Positions 1 through 8,688 of a stretch of 64,000 nucleotides of DNA are shown here, one piece after another. Under the pieces are notes generated by a model, which searched no databases, was not told where the DNA came from, and worked only from the letters and a program-made list of their open reading frames with translations. The first letter of the stretch is position 1. Every line of letters starts with the position of its first letter. A program made the position numbers and the translations under genes. The stretch comes from an uncultured Clostridium sp. GTDB lineage: Bacteria; Bacillota; Clostridia; Clostridiales; Clostridiaceae. Where the stretch lies: contig UQBY01000014.1 in NCBI GenBank assembly GCA_900539375.1, positions 22,412-86,411 of the forward strand. The letters run 5' to 3'.

Positions 1-1172
1 AAGAAAATACTCAATACTACCCAGCATCAACAACAAAAGTTCTTACAGCATTAGTTGTTCTTGATAAAGTTAAAAATTTAGATGAGAAGGTTACTGTTGG
101 GAAAAAACCACCTTTTGCAGATGGTACAAAAATTGGGCTTCGTGAAGGAGATACATTTACTGTAAGGGAGCTATTAACAATTCTTCTTCTTGCTTCTGAT
201 AATGTTGCAGCTGAAACCTTAGCTGAATATGTATCTGGAAGTTGTGAAGAATTTGCAAAGCTTATGAATGAAAAAGCAAAATCTATAGGTGCTGTAAATA
301 GTAATTTTAAAAACCCAAGTGGTCTTCCAGATGAAGAGCATGTAACTACTCCTAAAGATTTAGCTACTATTATGAAAGAAGCTATTAAAAATGAAGAGTT
401 TATGAAAATTTCAAATGAAACTTATATAGAATTACATAGTGTTATTGATAACTCCACCCTTGCTACAAGTAATCATAATTATATGCTTCTTCCTAAATCA
501 TCATATTATTATGAATATTCAATATCAGCTAAAAAAGGCTATACAATAGCTGCTGGTTTTACAAATGTTGCTGCTGCTCAAAAAGATGGTCTTACTCTTG
601 TAGCTTCTTTCTTAAATGGGGAAGATATTAATAAGGTATATAGTGATGTAAAAAATATATTTAATTATGGTTTTGAAAACTTTAAGCGAGTAAAATTATA
701 TAGTGAAGGTGACCAAGTTGGTTCTTTTAAACTTGAAGATGGGACAACTGTTCCTTTACTTGTATCAAGTGATGTATATCACACTATTAAAAATGCTGAA
801 ACTACTACTATTGAAACTGCTACTGCTACTAAAACTAATGAAAATGTAGATAGTAAATTAGAATTTTCTACACCTAAAGGTTATGACAAAAAATCCTTTA
901 AGCGTGGTGATATACTAACAACAGCTAAGGTAATGGTAAATGGAGAAGAAGTTGAAACTATTGATTTAGCAAGTGGTATTTCAAGAGAATATACTTCTCC
1001 TGTGGAAGTAGTTGCAAAATCTGCTTCTTCAATGTTTTTTTATGTTAAAATTATTGCCTTTATTTTAGCTATAATAGTTATATATTTACTTTTAACAAGA
1101 AAAAAAAGATTATTTAAAAAGAAACATAAACGCTCCATTCAATTAATTAATGAAGCTAAGAAAAAGAGATAG
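1..1172 (+). CDS. D-alanyl-D-alanine carboxypeptidase (peptidase S11), 5' end cut by window
   Basis: Penicillin-binding protein of the DacA/DacF type, which trims the terminal D-Ala from peptidoglycan stem peptides at the outer face of the membrane. The frame is open from base 3, so the true start and signal peptide lie outside the window; an internal ATG at 264 is not the start. The catalytic SxxK motif (STTK, about base 27) and the SDN motif (about base 198) lie before that ATG. The third motif, normally KTG, reads KKG in AKKGYT. A PBP5-like C-terminal domain follows, then a membrane segment (FFYVKIIAFILAIIVIYLLL) and a basic tail that would anchor the enzyme from its C-terminus. It converges on the pseudouridine synthase gene. 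Confidence 0.9.
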   Translation, partial: ENTQYYPASTTKVLTALVVLDKVKNLDEKVTVGKKPPFADGTKIGLREGDTFTVRELLTILLLASDNVAAETLAEYVSGSCEEFAKLMNEKAKSIGAVNSNFKNPSGLPDEEHVTTPKDLATIMKEAIKNEEFMKISNETYIELHSVIDNSTLATSNHNYMLLPKSSYYYEYSISAKKGYTIAAGFTNVAAAQKDGLTLVASFLNGEDINKVYSDVKNIFNYGFENFKRVKLYSEGDQVGSFKLEDGTTVPLLVSSDVYHTIKNAETTTIETATATKTNENVDSKLEFSTPKGYDKKSFKRGDILTTAKVMVNGEEVETIDLASGISREYTSPVEVVAKSASSMFFYVKIIAFILAIIVIYLLLTRKKRLFKKKHKRSIQLINEAKKKR

Positions 1173-1190
1173 AATTTTGCTATCTCTTTT
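1162..1190. terminator. Bidirectional terminator
   Basis: Perfect 11-bp stem (AAAAGAGATAG, 1162-1172, with CTATCTCTTTT, 1180-1190) and a 7-nt loop between two convergent genes. The A and T runs on either side let it act on both strands. It includes the stop codon of the carboxypeptidase and touches that of the pseudouridine synthase. Confidence 0.8.
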
Positions 1191-2088
1191 ATAGTTTATT
1201 TATTAAATTTAATATATCCTCTGGTAATTCTGCCCTTAATGATAATTTTTCTTTAGTTCTTGGTGATTTAAAGTCTAATCCATAAGCATGAAGTGCCTGT
1301 CTTGGAATTAATTCTTTTTCCTCTTCACCATATCCATATAAAGTATCTCCATAAATAGGATGACCTATATGACTTAAATGAACTCTTATTTGATGAGTTC
1401 TTCCTGTTTCTAATAAACATTCTACTAAGGTTGCATCTTTAAATTTCTTTACTACTTTATAATGAGTTATACTTCTTTGTCCTCTTTCATCAATAATTCT
1501 TTTAAATATTGATTCTTCATCTTCAGGTTTAAATATAGGAAGGTCTATTGTTCCCTCTTCTTTTTGAAGATGTCCATGAACTACTGCTAAATATCTTTTT
1601 TCTAAATGATTTAATTGCATTTCCTTTGATAAAGCCATATGAGCATATTGGTTTTTTGCTATTATTATAAGTCCTGAAGTATCCATATCTAACCTACTTA
1701 CAAGTCTTACTATACAATTTTGATTAGTTTCATTAAAGTAATATAAAACCCCATTTGCTAAAGTTCCTGTTGGATATCCTCTTGTAGGATGTACTACTGT
1801 ATATGGAGGCTTATTTAAAACTAAAATATCTTCATCTTCATAAACTATATTAAGCTCCATTTTTTCTGGGATAATATTTTGGCTTTCTACTCTTTCAAGT
1901 TTTACTTCTACAATATCTCCAGTATGAAGTACTTTTCTCATTCTTACTGCTTCTTTATTAACAAAGATTCTTTTTTCTATAGCAGCTCTTCTAATAAGCC
2001 TACTTGATAATTCAAGCTCTTCTTTTAAAAATTCTCTTATTACTATACCATCATACTTTTCTTCAACCTTTTTTTCTAAAGTACTCAT
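1189..2088 (-). CDS. RluA/RluD-family rRNA pseudouridine synthase
   Basis: Predicted cytoplasmic enzyme that isomerises uridine to pseudouridine in RNA, probably 23S rRNA. Residues 14-70 form an S4-like RNA-binding domain. The catalytic domain has the family motif RLDMDTSG at residues 132-139, with Asp134 as the expected nucleophile. The length, 299 aa, fits the RluD/YlyB group. The start is supported by AGGAG six bases before the ATG. It follows the LCP gene after 9 bases and is probably the last gene of the yhbY-nadD-yqeK-LCP operon. Which uridine is modified cannot be read from the sequence. Confidence 0.9.
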   Translation of the reverse strand: MSTLEKKVEEKYDGIVIREFLKEELELSSRLIRRAAIEKRIFVNKEAVRMRKVLHTGDIVEVKLERVESQNIIPEKMELNIVYEDEDILVLNKPPYTVVHPTRGYPTGTLANGVLYYFNETNQNCIVRLVSRLDMDTSGLIIIAKNQYAHMALSKEMQLNHLEKRYLAVVHGHLQKEEGTIDLPIFKPEDEESIFKRIIDERGQRSITHYKVVKKFKDATLVECLLETGRTHQIRVHLSHIGHPIYGDTLYGYGEEEKELIPRQALHAYGLDFKSPRTKEKLSLRAELPEDILNLINKL

Positions 2089-2097
2089 TATTTTCTC

Positions 2098-3573
2098 CTA
2101 TTTATTATAATTATCACCTAAGATAATAATAACATCATAACCTTTGTATTTTTCATCATCTGGTATTTCAGTAGTTGTTTTCATATCTCCTAAGGTTTCT
2201 TTAATAAGCTCAAAATAGCTTTTATCTTTAGCCATTATTATGCTCTTTTTTCTTAAGTCTCCATTTCCTACTTCAACAGAGCTAAAGCCATCTTTTTCTA
2301 AAATTCCTTTTGCTCTTCCTGCAAGGCCTGTTCTATTAGTTCCATTTTCCACAAGAATTTTAATACTTGGCTTTTCTACACTTTGTTCAATAGGCTCTCC
2401 ACCTTTTAAAGCTTCATATAACTCTAAATTTTTATTTTCATCAACAACCACATAAGATAATCCACCTATCATTTGAGGCTCTCCTTGAAGAGTTGTAATT
2501 TTAGTTTCTGAAGACATTATTTTTAAGCCATATTTAATCATGGCATTTCCTGGCATATTAGTATCAATATTTTCTGCTATACAATTTAATATTTTATTAG
2601 CTTTAAATATAGTTGTAGGGCTTTTTAATTTATCTATAACCTTATTTATAAACTTGTGTTGATTTTCTATTCTACCTAAATCACCTGTAGCAAGTCCTGT
2701 ACCATCATTATTTTTTCTCCATCTAAAAAATTCCTCTGCTTTTTCTCCATCTAATAAAACAGTAGTTCCTTTTTTAAAGTTTATATGAAGATTTTGACCA
2801 TCATCATCATAAAACATATCCTGTTCTATATCCATTTCAACTCCACCTATAGCATCTATAATGCCTCTAAAAGCTTCATAGTCTATTTTCACAAGATAAT
2901 TAATATTTATAGGAAGAAGTTCTTCAACTACTGAAACTACTTTTGAATCTCCTCCCATAGGATATGCTGCATTAATTTTATACCTACTTCCATTTTCATT
3001 AATTAATGTATCTCTTGGTATTGATACTATTGTTGTATTTTTATTTGATGGATTATAGCTTATAAGAAGCATGGTATCTGTCCTTTTTATTGATTCATTT
3101 CCTTGATTATCTACATCTCCTATGTCAAGACCTAACACTAGTATATTTACTACATCATTCCTACTTGGTGTTATAGCTTCTATAGAACAATTATTTTTTA
3201 TTTTAGAAAAAAATCCTATTGCTGTTGAAGCTATAAAAATAATAAATAATGCTAAAATACCACATACACCTATTAGCATTTTCTTTTTTAAAGGCATTTT
3301 AAATTTTCTTTTCTTTTTATTTTGATAAGCCTTTGAGTTTTTAATATTTTCAGGTCTTCTTTTATTAGAAGTGTTTCCATTTTTCTCTGAATTAACTCTT
3401 CTAGAAGAAGAAGTTCTTCTTCTACTATTATGATTTATATTTTTCTTTGATGTTCTTACTCTTCTTTCATAATTGTTATCAGAACCTCTTAATGCTTCTT
3501 CTCTAGCCCTTCTTGCTTTTCTTCTTCTAATTGCTTCTATCTCTTCTGGTGTTCTTTTTCTTTTCCCATCCAT
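2098..3573 (-). CDS. LytR-CpsA-Psr (LCP) family cell-wall glycopolymer ligase with LytR_C domain
   Basis: LCP proteins transfer undecaprenyl-linked glycopolymers such as teichoic acids or capsule to peptidoglycan outside the cell. The N-terminus (about 1-95) is an unusually long, Arg/Lys/Ser-rich cytoplasmic region with runs such as RRRKARRAR. One membrane segment lies at about 99-122. The LCP domain starts near residue 142 (VVNILVLGLD), and the phosphate-binding Arg187-Asp188 lies in SIPRDTL. A LytR_C domain (ILVENGTNRTGLAGRAKGIL) occupies about 403-490. The gene sits directly after yqeK. The basic tail may contact membrane phospholipid or a cytoplasmic partner; that is inference. Confidence 0.9.
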   Translation of the reverse strand: MDGKRKRTPEEIEAIRRRKARRAREEALRGSDNNYERRVRTSKKNINHNSRRRTSSSRRVNSEKNGNTSNKRRPENIKNSKAYQNKKKRKFKMPLKKKMLIGVCGILALFIIFIASTAIGFFSKIKNNCSIEAITPSRNDVVNILVLGLDIGDVDNQGNESIKRTDTMLLISYNPSNKNTTIVSIPRDTLINENGSRYKINAAYPMGGDSKVVSVVEELLPININYLVKIDYEAFRGIIDAIGGVEMDIEQDMFYDDDGQNLHINFKKGTTVLLDGEKAEEFFRWRKNNDGTGLATGDLGRIENQHKFINKVIDKLKSPTTIFKANKILNCIAENIDTNMPGNAMIKYGLKIMSSETKITTLQGEPQMIGGLSYVVVDENKNLELYEALKGGEPIEQSVEKPSIKILVENGTNRTGLAGRAKGILEKDGFSSVEVGNGDLRKKSIIMAKDKSYFELIKETLGDMKTTTEIPDDEKYKGYDVIIILGDNYNK

Positions 3574-3597
3574 CTAAAAAACCATCCCCTTTAAATC

Positions 3598-4158
3598 TTA
3601 ATTTATTAAAGAGTTTCTTGCCTTTATAGTATTTAAATCAATTAAACTTCCCTTTTTAAGCAAAAATTTAATTGTTTGAGTTAAGCCCATAAGCACACCT
3701 TTATTTAAATTTTCTAGTGTAACTTTTCTAAGTTCCTCAACACCATCAAAGTCTCTTGAAGGTTCAATCATATCTGCAATATAAATTATTTTTTCTAGTT
3801 TAGTCATATTTTCTTTTCCTGTAGTATGCCATCTTATAGCACTTAAAATTTCTTCATCTTCTATTTTAAGTTCCTTTTTTGTAACTATAGGACCTAATAT
3901 ACTATGCCATATACTTGGAGAATTCTCTTCATCTTCAGTTAAAATTATATTATTTTCCTTCATAATTTCTAACATTTCTGTTTTAGGTATATTTTTTGCA
4001 ATATCATGACATAAAGCTGCCATTTCTGCCTTTTCTTCAGATACACCATTTATTTTAGCTAATTTTTTTGCTTCTTCTATTACCCCTAAGGTATGTATAA
4101 ATCTATTCTCTTTTAGATTTTTCTTAACATATTCATAAGCTTCTTCTAAAGAAGTCAT
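3598..4158 (-). CDS. yqeK: YqeK HD-domain Ap4A hydrolase
   Basis: Symmetrical bis(5'-nucleosyl)-tetraphosphatase of the HD superfamily, which clears the stress nucleotide Ap4A. Metal ligands are visible as His22 (FIHTLGV), His51-Asp52 (CHDIAK), two further histidines (IWHSILG and IRWHTTGK) and the late Asp in YIADMIEPSR. It is 186 aa, normal for YqeK. The start has AAGGAG nine bases upstream. The ends of nadD and yqeK are six bases apart; this nadD-yqeK pairing is common in Firmicutes. Confidence 0.92.
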   Translation of the reverse strand: MTSLEEAYEYVKKNLKENRFIHTLGVIEEAKKLAKINGVSEEKAEMAALCHDIAKNIPKTEMLEIMKENNIILTEDEENSPSIWHSILGPIVTKKELKIEDEEILSAIRWHTTGKENMTKLEKIIYIADMIEPSRDFDGVEELRKVTLENLNKGVLMGLTQTIKFLLKKGSLIDLNTIKARNSLIN

Positions 4159-4164
4159 ATTGTA

Positions 4165-4764
4165 TCACTCCTTATATAACCCTTCTTTTTGTATTATATT
4201 TAATACATTTTTTGAAAGAAGATTATCTACCTTTTTTCCATCCCTAATTTTTTCTCTTATCATTGTAGAGGATATATTTGGACTATTAACATGAATAAGT
4301 ATTACTTTTTTATTATACTTTTCTTCAATTTTCATTTTTTGAGCTTTAAGTTTTTTTTCATCATAACCTGGTCTTGTAAAAACTACGAATTCACAAGCAT
4401 TAAAAATTCTATTTACTCCATTCCACATTTCTAAATCCATTAAACAATCTGCTCCTGTAATAAAAAACACTTGTCTGTTTGGAGCTTTAAAATTCTCTAC
4501 TGTTAGATATGTGTAGCTCATACCTTTTTTTTTAATTTCATAATCTGAAACCTCAAAATAATCTATTCCTTTTATAGCTTCTTTCACCATTTCAAGCCTT
4601 AAGGAAGCCTTTGTAACCTTTTTATTTATCTTAAGAGGTTGACTTCCTGCTGGCATAAATAGAACCTTATCAAGGTTTAATTGTCTCTTTGCTTCTTCTG
4701 CTATATATATATGTGCTAGATGAATAGGATCAAAGGTTCCACCCATTATTCCTAGCTTTTCCAT
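4165..4764 (-). CDS. nadD: Nicotinate-nucleotide adenylyltransferase
   Basis: Joins ATP and nicotinate mononucleotide to make deamido-NAD in cytoplasmic NAD synthesis. The nucleotidyltransferase fold is marked by GGTFDPIHLAH (residues 8-18), whose HxxH contacts ATP phosphates, and by the C-terminal SSTMIREKI motif (SxTxxR). It is 199 aa, full length. The Shine-Dalgarno sequence is poor (ATAGGT) and the start lies two bases after the yhbY stop, so translational coupling to yhbY is likely. Confidence 0.95.
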   Translation of the reverse strand: MEKLGIMGGTFDPIHLAHIYIAEEAKRQLNLDKVLFMPAGSQPLKINKKVTKASLRLEMVKEAIKGIDYFEVSDYEIKKKGMSYTYLTVENFKAPNRQVFFITGADCLMDLEMWNGVNRIFNACEFVVFTRPGYDEKKLKAQKMKIEEKYNKKVILIHVNSPNISSTMIREKIRDGKKVDNLLSKNVLNIIQKEGLYKE

Positions 4765-4766
4765 AC

Positions 4767-5063
4767 CTATCTACCAGGTATCTCTATTTTAGGATTTTTC
4801 TTAGATTGCTTATATAAAACAATTTTACTTCCTATTGCTTGAATTCCTTCTGCACCAACTTTACTACATATATAATCTGATGCTTCTCTTGTTTCAAGTC
4901 CACTATTTTCTAATACCTTTATTTTTATTAATTCTCTTTTTTCTAATGCTTCTTCTACTTGCTTTAAAAATGTTTCTTCTATTCCATTTTTACCAATTTG
5001 AAATATTGGTGATAAATCATTAGCTAATCTTCTTAAATATGCTCTTTCTTTTCCTGTTAGCAT
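4767..5063 (-). CDS. yhbY: YhbY-type CRM-domain RNA-binding protein
   Basis: Small ribosome-associated protein with one CRM domain, linked to late 50S subunit assembly. The signature is LTGKERAYLRRLAND at the N-terminus and GKNGIEETFLKQ, with a full family length of 98 aa. It leads the nadD operon. Just upstream lies the tnpB remnant, and no convincing Shine-Dalgarno sequence precedes the ATG (the upstream bases read GCAGTTGAGTAA), so the insertion may have replaced the original leader. Confidence 0.93.
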   Translation of the reverse strand: MLTGKERAYLRRLANDLSPIFQIGKNGIEETFLKQVEEALEKRELIKIKVLENSGLETREASDYICSKVGAEGIQAIGSKIVLYKQSKKNPKIEIPGR

Positions 5064-5157
5064 TTACTCAACTGCTACTTAAAATGTAATCAAATATAAA
5101 CATTTTAAGAATTTTACTGTTTCAACGTATCTGTTTTGGCAATGAATAACTTCAAAG

Positions 5158-5838
5158 CTACTTACATTTGATATAATACTTCACAGTCGTAAATTCCCCA
5201 CTAGCCATGGGTACATATTTAGATAAATGTTTATTCTTCATCATTCCTTTTACATTTAAATCTTCAATAGTAATAAACTTTGGTTTTTGGTTTATTATAT
5301 TTGAAATTGTTTTGTTAACATAATCAGTTCTTATATTGTCTAATTTATGATGAAGTTTTTGTACCTTAACTATTTGTTTTTTTATATTTGATTTAGTAGC
5401 AGTTACTCCTTTCTTTTTTAAATTTTCATATTTTTTTGAGAGTTTTTTCTTCTCTCTTTTTAATTTCTTTTCTATTTTTCTTATTTTTTCTGTTTTATTT
5501 ATATTTTTATATTTTTCACCATTTGAACATATTGCAAAATCCTTTAAACCTAAATCTATACCTATTCCTTCATTTGTATTTTTAGAAACAATGGGCATAT
5601 GAACATCAATAACAACTGATACATATACTTTAACTTCATTATTAATATACTTATCAAAATCATTAGCAGACATAAATGCTTTTTCTTTAGGGATTAAGTC
5701 TTGTTTATATAACTCATACAATTCTTTATTTTTTGCCATGTATGAATTGTAAAGCTATCTGCATATACTAATAGATTGATTAATTTTCTGAATTTGTTTT
5801 TTTGCTAACTTTATCTCTGTTTTGTATGCTCTTTTCAA
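5158..5838 (-). pseudogene. tnpB: Broken tnpB of an IS200/IS605-family element
   Basis: Remnant of the RNA-guided nuclease TnpB. From a possible TTG start at 5838 (AAGGAG upstream) the frame reads 27 codons (KRAYKTEIKLAKKQIQKINQ), then meets an in-frame TAG at 5755-5757 where relatives usually have Tyr (CR-Tyr-LYN). It continues in the same frame from 5739 for 193 codons, with the RuvC-I motif GIGIDLGLKDFA, a Lys-rich coiled coil and the RuvC-II motif ITIEDLNVKGMM. It ends at a TAG (5158-5160) just after YYIKCK, so the C-terminal zinc ribbon (two CxxC pairs) and the last RuvC Asp are missing. No tnpA is present. It splits obgE from yhbY. An active nuclease is not expected. Confidence 0.88.
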
Positions 5839-6069
5839 AACCTTTATATTCTCCTTAATTACATTTTCAATTAAAATTATTATTTACATATAATTTTAAT
5901 ATTATTCAAAAGTTTTTCTAGCATTATCTTTCTAATGTTAATACAAATATATTTAAAAGTTCTGCAAATTCTTTAGGTTTATAATTTTTACAAAAACATA
6001 ATTATCTCAATTACGTTATATTACATTTGGTTATGTTTGAGTATACTTTTAATAACTATATAAAACCTC
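5839..6069. other. AT-rich spacer, likely outer part of the IS remnant
   Basis: This stretch, with 5740-5838, lies between the obgE stop and the tnpB remnant and encodes nothing convincing. It probably contains the left end of the old IS605-type element and the 3' untranslated region of obgE. I see no clean terminator hairpin and could not define the element ends. Confidence 0.4.
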
Positions 6070-7359
6070 CTATAATACATATTCAAATTCAAAATCATTA
6101 AGTCTTACCATGTCGCCGTCTTCAATTCCCATTTCTCTAAGTTCACTTAATACTCCCTTATTATTTAATACCTTATGGAAGTATCTTAAAGAATCTGCAT
6201 CATTTACATTAACAGCACTTAATAATCTATCTACAAATGAACCTTCTACAATATAAGTATTTGTACCTTCTTCATTTGGCTCAATTCTAATTTCATAAGT
6301 AAATTTCTTATCTTCTGGTATATATCTTTCTTCATCAGAAATAATAAGGTCTGTTACTGGAATATCTTGAAGCATTCTTGCAGCTTCTTTTATTACAGCA
6401 TCTACATTCTCTCTTGTAGCAGCTGACATTTTATATACCTTATCAAAACCTAATTCATTTACCTTTTTCTTAAAGTCTTCAAATACCTGTTCATCATAAA
6501 GCATATCACACTTATTAGCTACAACTATTTGAGGTCTATCCCATAATTTTATAGAATATTTTTTAAGTTCTTCATTTATTGTAACAAAGTCTTCAAAAGG
6601 GTCTCTTCCTTCTAAACCTGATATATCAACAATATGAATTAAAAGTCTTGTTCTTTCAACATGTCTTAAGAATTGAATTCCTAAGCCTACACCTTCTGCT
6701 GCCCCTTCAATTATTCCTGGAATATCTGCCATAACAAAAGCTGGAGCCCCTTCTGGTTTAACTACCCCTAAGTTTGGTCTTATTGTTGTAAAGTGATAGT
6801 TTGCTATCTTTGGCTTAGCTGCTGTTGTCATTGATAAAAATGTTGATTTTCCTACATTAGGGAAACCTAATAATCCAACATCTGCAAGAAGCTTTAACTC
6901 TAAAATAACAAACATTTCTTCCCCAGGCATTCCTGGTTCAGCAAAATGAGGTGCCTGTCTTGTTGGAGTAACAAATTTAACATTTCCCTTTCCACCTTTT
7001 CCACCTTTTAAGAATTTAAATTCATCATCTTTATGAGAAAGGTCTGCAATAATTTTATTTGTTGAAGCTTCTCTAATTATTGTACCTAATGGTACATTTA
7101 TAACAAGGTCCTCTCCATCTTTTCCATAACATTTTGATGTTCCACCATTAACACCATCTTCTGCTACATATTTTTTCTTATACTTAAAATCAAGAAGAGT
7201 TGTCATTCCTGTATCTACCTTAAATACAATGCTACCTCCTCTTCCTCCATCTCCACCATCTGGTCCTCCAAGAGGTACATACTTTTCTCTTCTAAAGGAA
7301 ATTGCTCCGTCCCCTCCTTTACCAGATTTTATAAAAATTCTAGCCTTATCTATAAACAT
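6070..7359 (-). CDS. obgE: Obg family GTPase
   Basis: Ribosome-associated GTPase needed for 50S assembly and linked to stress response and sporulation in Firmicutes. The glycine-rich Obg fold covers residues 1-158 ([12 protein letters not shown]). The G domain has G1 GFPNVGKS at 165-172, G3 DIPGIIEG and G4 NKCD. A C-terminal OCT domain ends the 429-aa protein, which is full length. Start: AAGGTG seven bases before the ATG. Unlike many relatives it is cut off from rpmA by a terminator and from yhbY by the tnpB remnant, so it looks like a single-gene unit with its own extended -10 promoter. Confidence 0.97.
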   Translation of the reverse strand: MFIDKARIFIKSGKGGDGAISFRREKYVPLGGPDGGDGGRGGSIVFKVDTGMTTLLDFKYKKKYVAEDGVNGGTSKCYGKDGEDLVINVPLGTIIREASTNKIIADLSHKDDEFKFLKGGKGGKGNVKFVTPTRQAPHFAEPGMPGEEMFVILELKLLADVGLLGFPNVGKSTFLSMTTAAKPKIANYHFTTIRPNLGVVKPEGAPAFVMADIPGIIEGAAEGVGLGIQFLRHVERTRLLIHIVDISGLEGRDPFEDFVTINEELKKYSIKLWDRPQIVVANKCDMLYDEQVFEDFKKKVNELGFDKVYKMSAATRENVDAVIKEAARMLQDIPVTDLIISDEERYIPEDKKFTYEIRIEPNEEGTNTYIVEGSFVDRLLSAVNVNDADSLRYFHKVLNNKGVLSELREMGIEDGDMVRLNDFEFEYVL

Positions 7360-7422
7360 ATTTTCACCTTCTCTTTTACAAAAACTCTTTTCTTTATAGT
7401 GTTACCAAATCTGTGTACACTT

Positions 7423-7431
7423 ATTATATCA
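7423..7431 (-). promoter_or_regulatory. Putative obgE promoter, extended -10
   Basis: On the minus strand TGATATAAT (TATAAT at 7423-7428 with the upstream TG) lies about 64 bases before the obgE ATG. No good -35 is visible, as allowed for extended -10 promoters. Confidence 0.55.
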
Positions 7432-7510
7432 TCTATAAAAAATTTATCATTTAAATTTTTATTAATATTTACATATTTATATATAATATTCTATTTTCTT
7501 TAAATACTTA

Positions 7511-7540
7511 AAAAAGCATCCTTAAAACCTAAGGATGCTT
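7511..7540 (-). terminator. Terminator of the rplU-prp-rpmA operon
   Basis: Perfect 11-bp stem AAGCATCCTTA/TAAGGATGCTT (7514-7524 and 7530-7540) with a 5-nt loop, followed on the minus strand by a T run, just after the rpmA stop. Confidence 0.88.
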
Positions 7541-7555
7541 AATTATAAGAATAAA

Positions 7556-7855
7556 TTATTCAGCTATTTCTTCAACGTCTACTGGGTAAACACTTGCTTT
7601 TTTCTTATCCTTACCTACTCTTTCAAACTTAACAACTCCGTCAATTTTTGCGAATAGAGTATCGTCTTTACCTTTTCCAACATTTTCACCTGGGTGAATC
7701 TTAGTTCCTCTTTGTCTAACTATAATATTTCCAGCTAAAACAAATTGTCCATCAGCAGATTTAACACCAAGTCTCTTTGATTCAGAGTCTCTTCCGTTCT
7801 TAGAAGAACCCATCCCTTTCTTATGAGCGAATAATTGAAGGTTCATTAATAACAT
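7556..7855 (-). CDS. rpmA: 50S ribosomal protein L27, with cleavable N-terminal extension
   Basis: L27 reaches the peptidyl transferase centre with its N-terminus. The sequence starts [14 protein letters not shown], the Firmicutes form in which a short leader is removed by the Prp protease between Phe and Ala to expose AHKKG. The rest ([17 protein letters not shown]) is standard, and the 99-aa length is normal. AGGAGG lies eight bases before the first ATG; a second in-frame ATG gives MNLQLF and would also keep the cleavage site. Prp is encoded directly upstream, three bases away. Confidence 0.97.
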   Translation of the reverse strand: MLLMNLQLFAHKKGMGSSKNGRDSESKRLGVKSADGQFVLAGNIIVRQRGTKIHPGENVGKGKDDTLFAKIDGVVKFERVGKDKKKASVYPVDVEEIAE

Positions 7856-7858
7856 GGT

Positions 7859-8230
7859 CTACACCTCCTCTTTTAATAAAATTATATATTCTTTACGTTT
7901 TTTAATTCCAAACATTTCATCCAAGCTTAAAATTACACTTTCTAAGCTCTTTTCAAAAGTTTTTAAGATAACTTGAGCTTTCTCTATTTCTTCACCATTA
8001 AAACCGTCAAGATTTAAAGAAAGATATCCATCTGAAATTTCATAATTTACATTAAGTTTTAAAACTTCATCTAAACCAATTATAGCACTCTGAGATAAAA
8101 CTGATACAGAATTACATACCATATCATAAGCTTCTCCTGCTATTATAGCCTCTCTATTAATAAGAGCATGACTATTTATTTCATAGGATAAAATATTTTC
8201 TTGATTAGATCTAATTTTAACTTCTATCAT
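7859..8230 (-). CDS. prp: Prp ribosomal-processing cysteine protease (YsxB family)
   Basis: Cysteine protease that removes the N-terminal leader of L27. It lies between rplU and rpmA, the classic position. The likely catalytic pair is His21 (NSHALIN) and Cys39 (DMVCNSVSVLSQ), the Cys motif matching the family VCxxVS pattern. His and Cys are 18 residues apart, which seems longer than in the Staphylococcus enzyme and suggests a short loop insertion (from memory, not aligned). The protein is 123 aa. Its gene ends in the Shine-Dalgarno region of rpmA, so the two are probably translationally coupled. Confidence 0.88.
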   Translation of the reverse strand: MIEVKIRSNQENILSYEINSHALINREAIIAGEAYDMVCNSVSVLSQSAIIGLDEVLKLNVNYEISDGYLSLNLDGFNGEEIEKAQVILKTFEKSLESVILSLDEMFGIKKRKEYIILLKEEV

Positions 8231-8235
8231 AAGAA

Positions 8236-8544
8236 TTAAGCTTCGATCTTTTCGATTTGAATCTTAGTATAAGGTTGTCTGTGACCATTCTTTCTTCTGT
8301 AGTCTTTCTTTCTCTTATACTTGAAAACTATAACCTTCTTAGCCTTTCCTTGAGCTACAACTTTAGCTGTAACTTTAGCTCCTTCAACTACTGGAGTTCC
8401 AACCTTTAAAGTTTCTCCTCCAACAGCTAAAACTTCTGTTAATTCAACTGTTGAATCAACTTCAGCGTCTAGCTTTTCAACGAAAAGAACGTCTCCTTCT
8501 TGAACTCTGTATTGTTTTCCACCTGTCTTAACTACTGCGTACAT
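8236..8544 (-). CDS. rplU: 50S ribosomal protein L21
   Basis: L21 binds 23S rRNA in the large subunit. [18 protein letters not shown] is the typical N-terminus and [19 protein letters not shown] the typical C-terminal part; 102 aa. An in-frame GTG at 8556 lies inside the AGGAGG sequence, so the ATG at 8544 (11 bases after AGGAGG) is the better start. First gene of the L21-Prp-L27 operon, preceded by an L21 leader. Confidence 0.97.
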   Translation of the reverse strand: MYAVVKTGGKQYRVQEGDVLFVEKLDAEVDSTVELTEVLAVGGETLKVGTPVVEGAKVTAKVVAQGKAKKVIVFKYKRKKDYRRKNGHRQPYTKIQIEKIEA

Positions 8545-8556
8545 TATTAAAAACAC

Positions 8557-8640
8557 CTCCTCATAACGGACTCGCCACTATTGGTACAAATCTCTAAAAT
8601 TTGTTTTGTAAAAAACCATTCCGTGAGCGGTTTACCAAAG
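8557..8640 (-). ncRNA. L21 leader (autoregulatory 5' UTR structure)
   Basis: On the minus strand nested pairings can be seen: TCCG with CGGA (8620-8623 and 8567-8570), TGGT with ACCA (8615-8618 and 8582-8585) and an inner hairpin with ACAAAT/ATTTGT arms (8586-8604). The conserved-looking blocks CCGCTCACGGA and GGCGAGTCCG directly precede the rplU ribosome binding site. This matches the ribosomal L21 leader of Firmicutes, thought to bind L21 and give feedback control. The assignment is by eye, not by covariance model. Confidence 0.7.
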
Positions 8641-8688
8641 TATTGTATCATGTTTTAATATTATTGTAAAGAAAAATTTTAATTAAAA

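Noticed and set aside
5158..5739. Functional RNA-guided nuclease
   Set aside because: The zinc ribbon and last RuvC Asp are missing and an amber codon interrupts the N-terminus.
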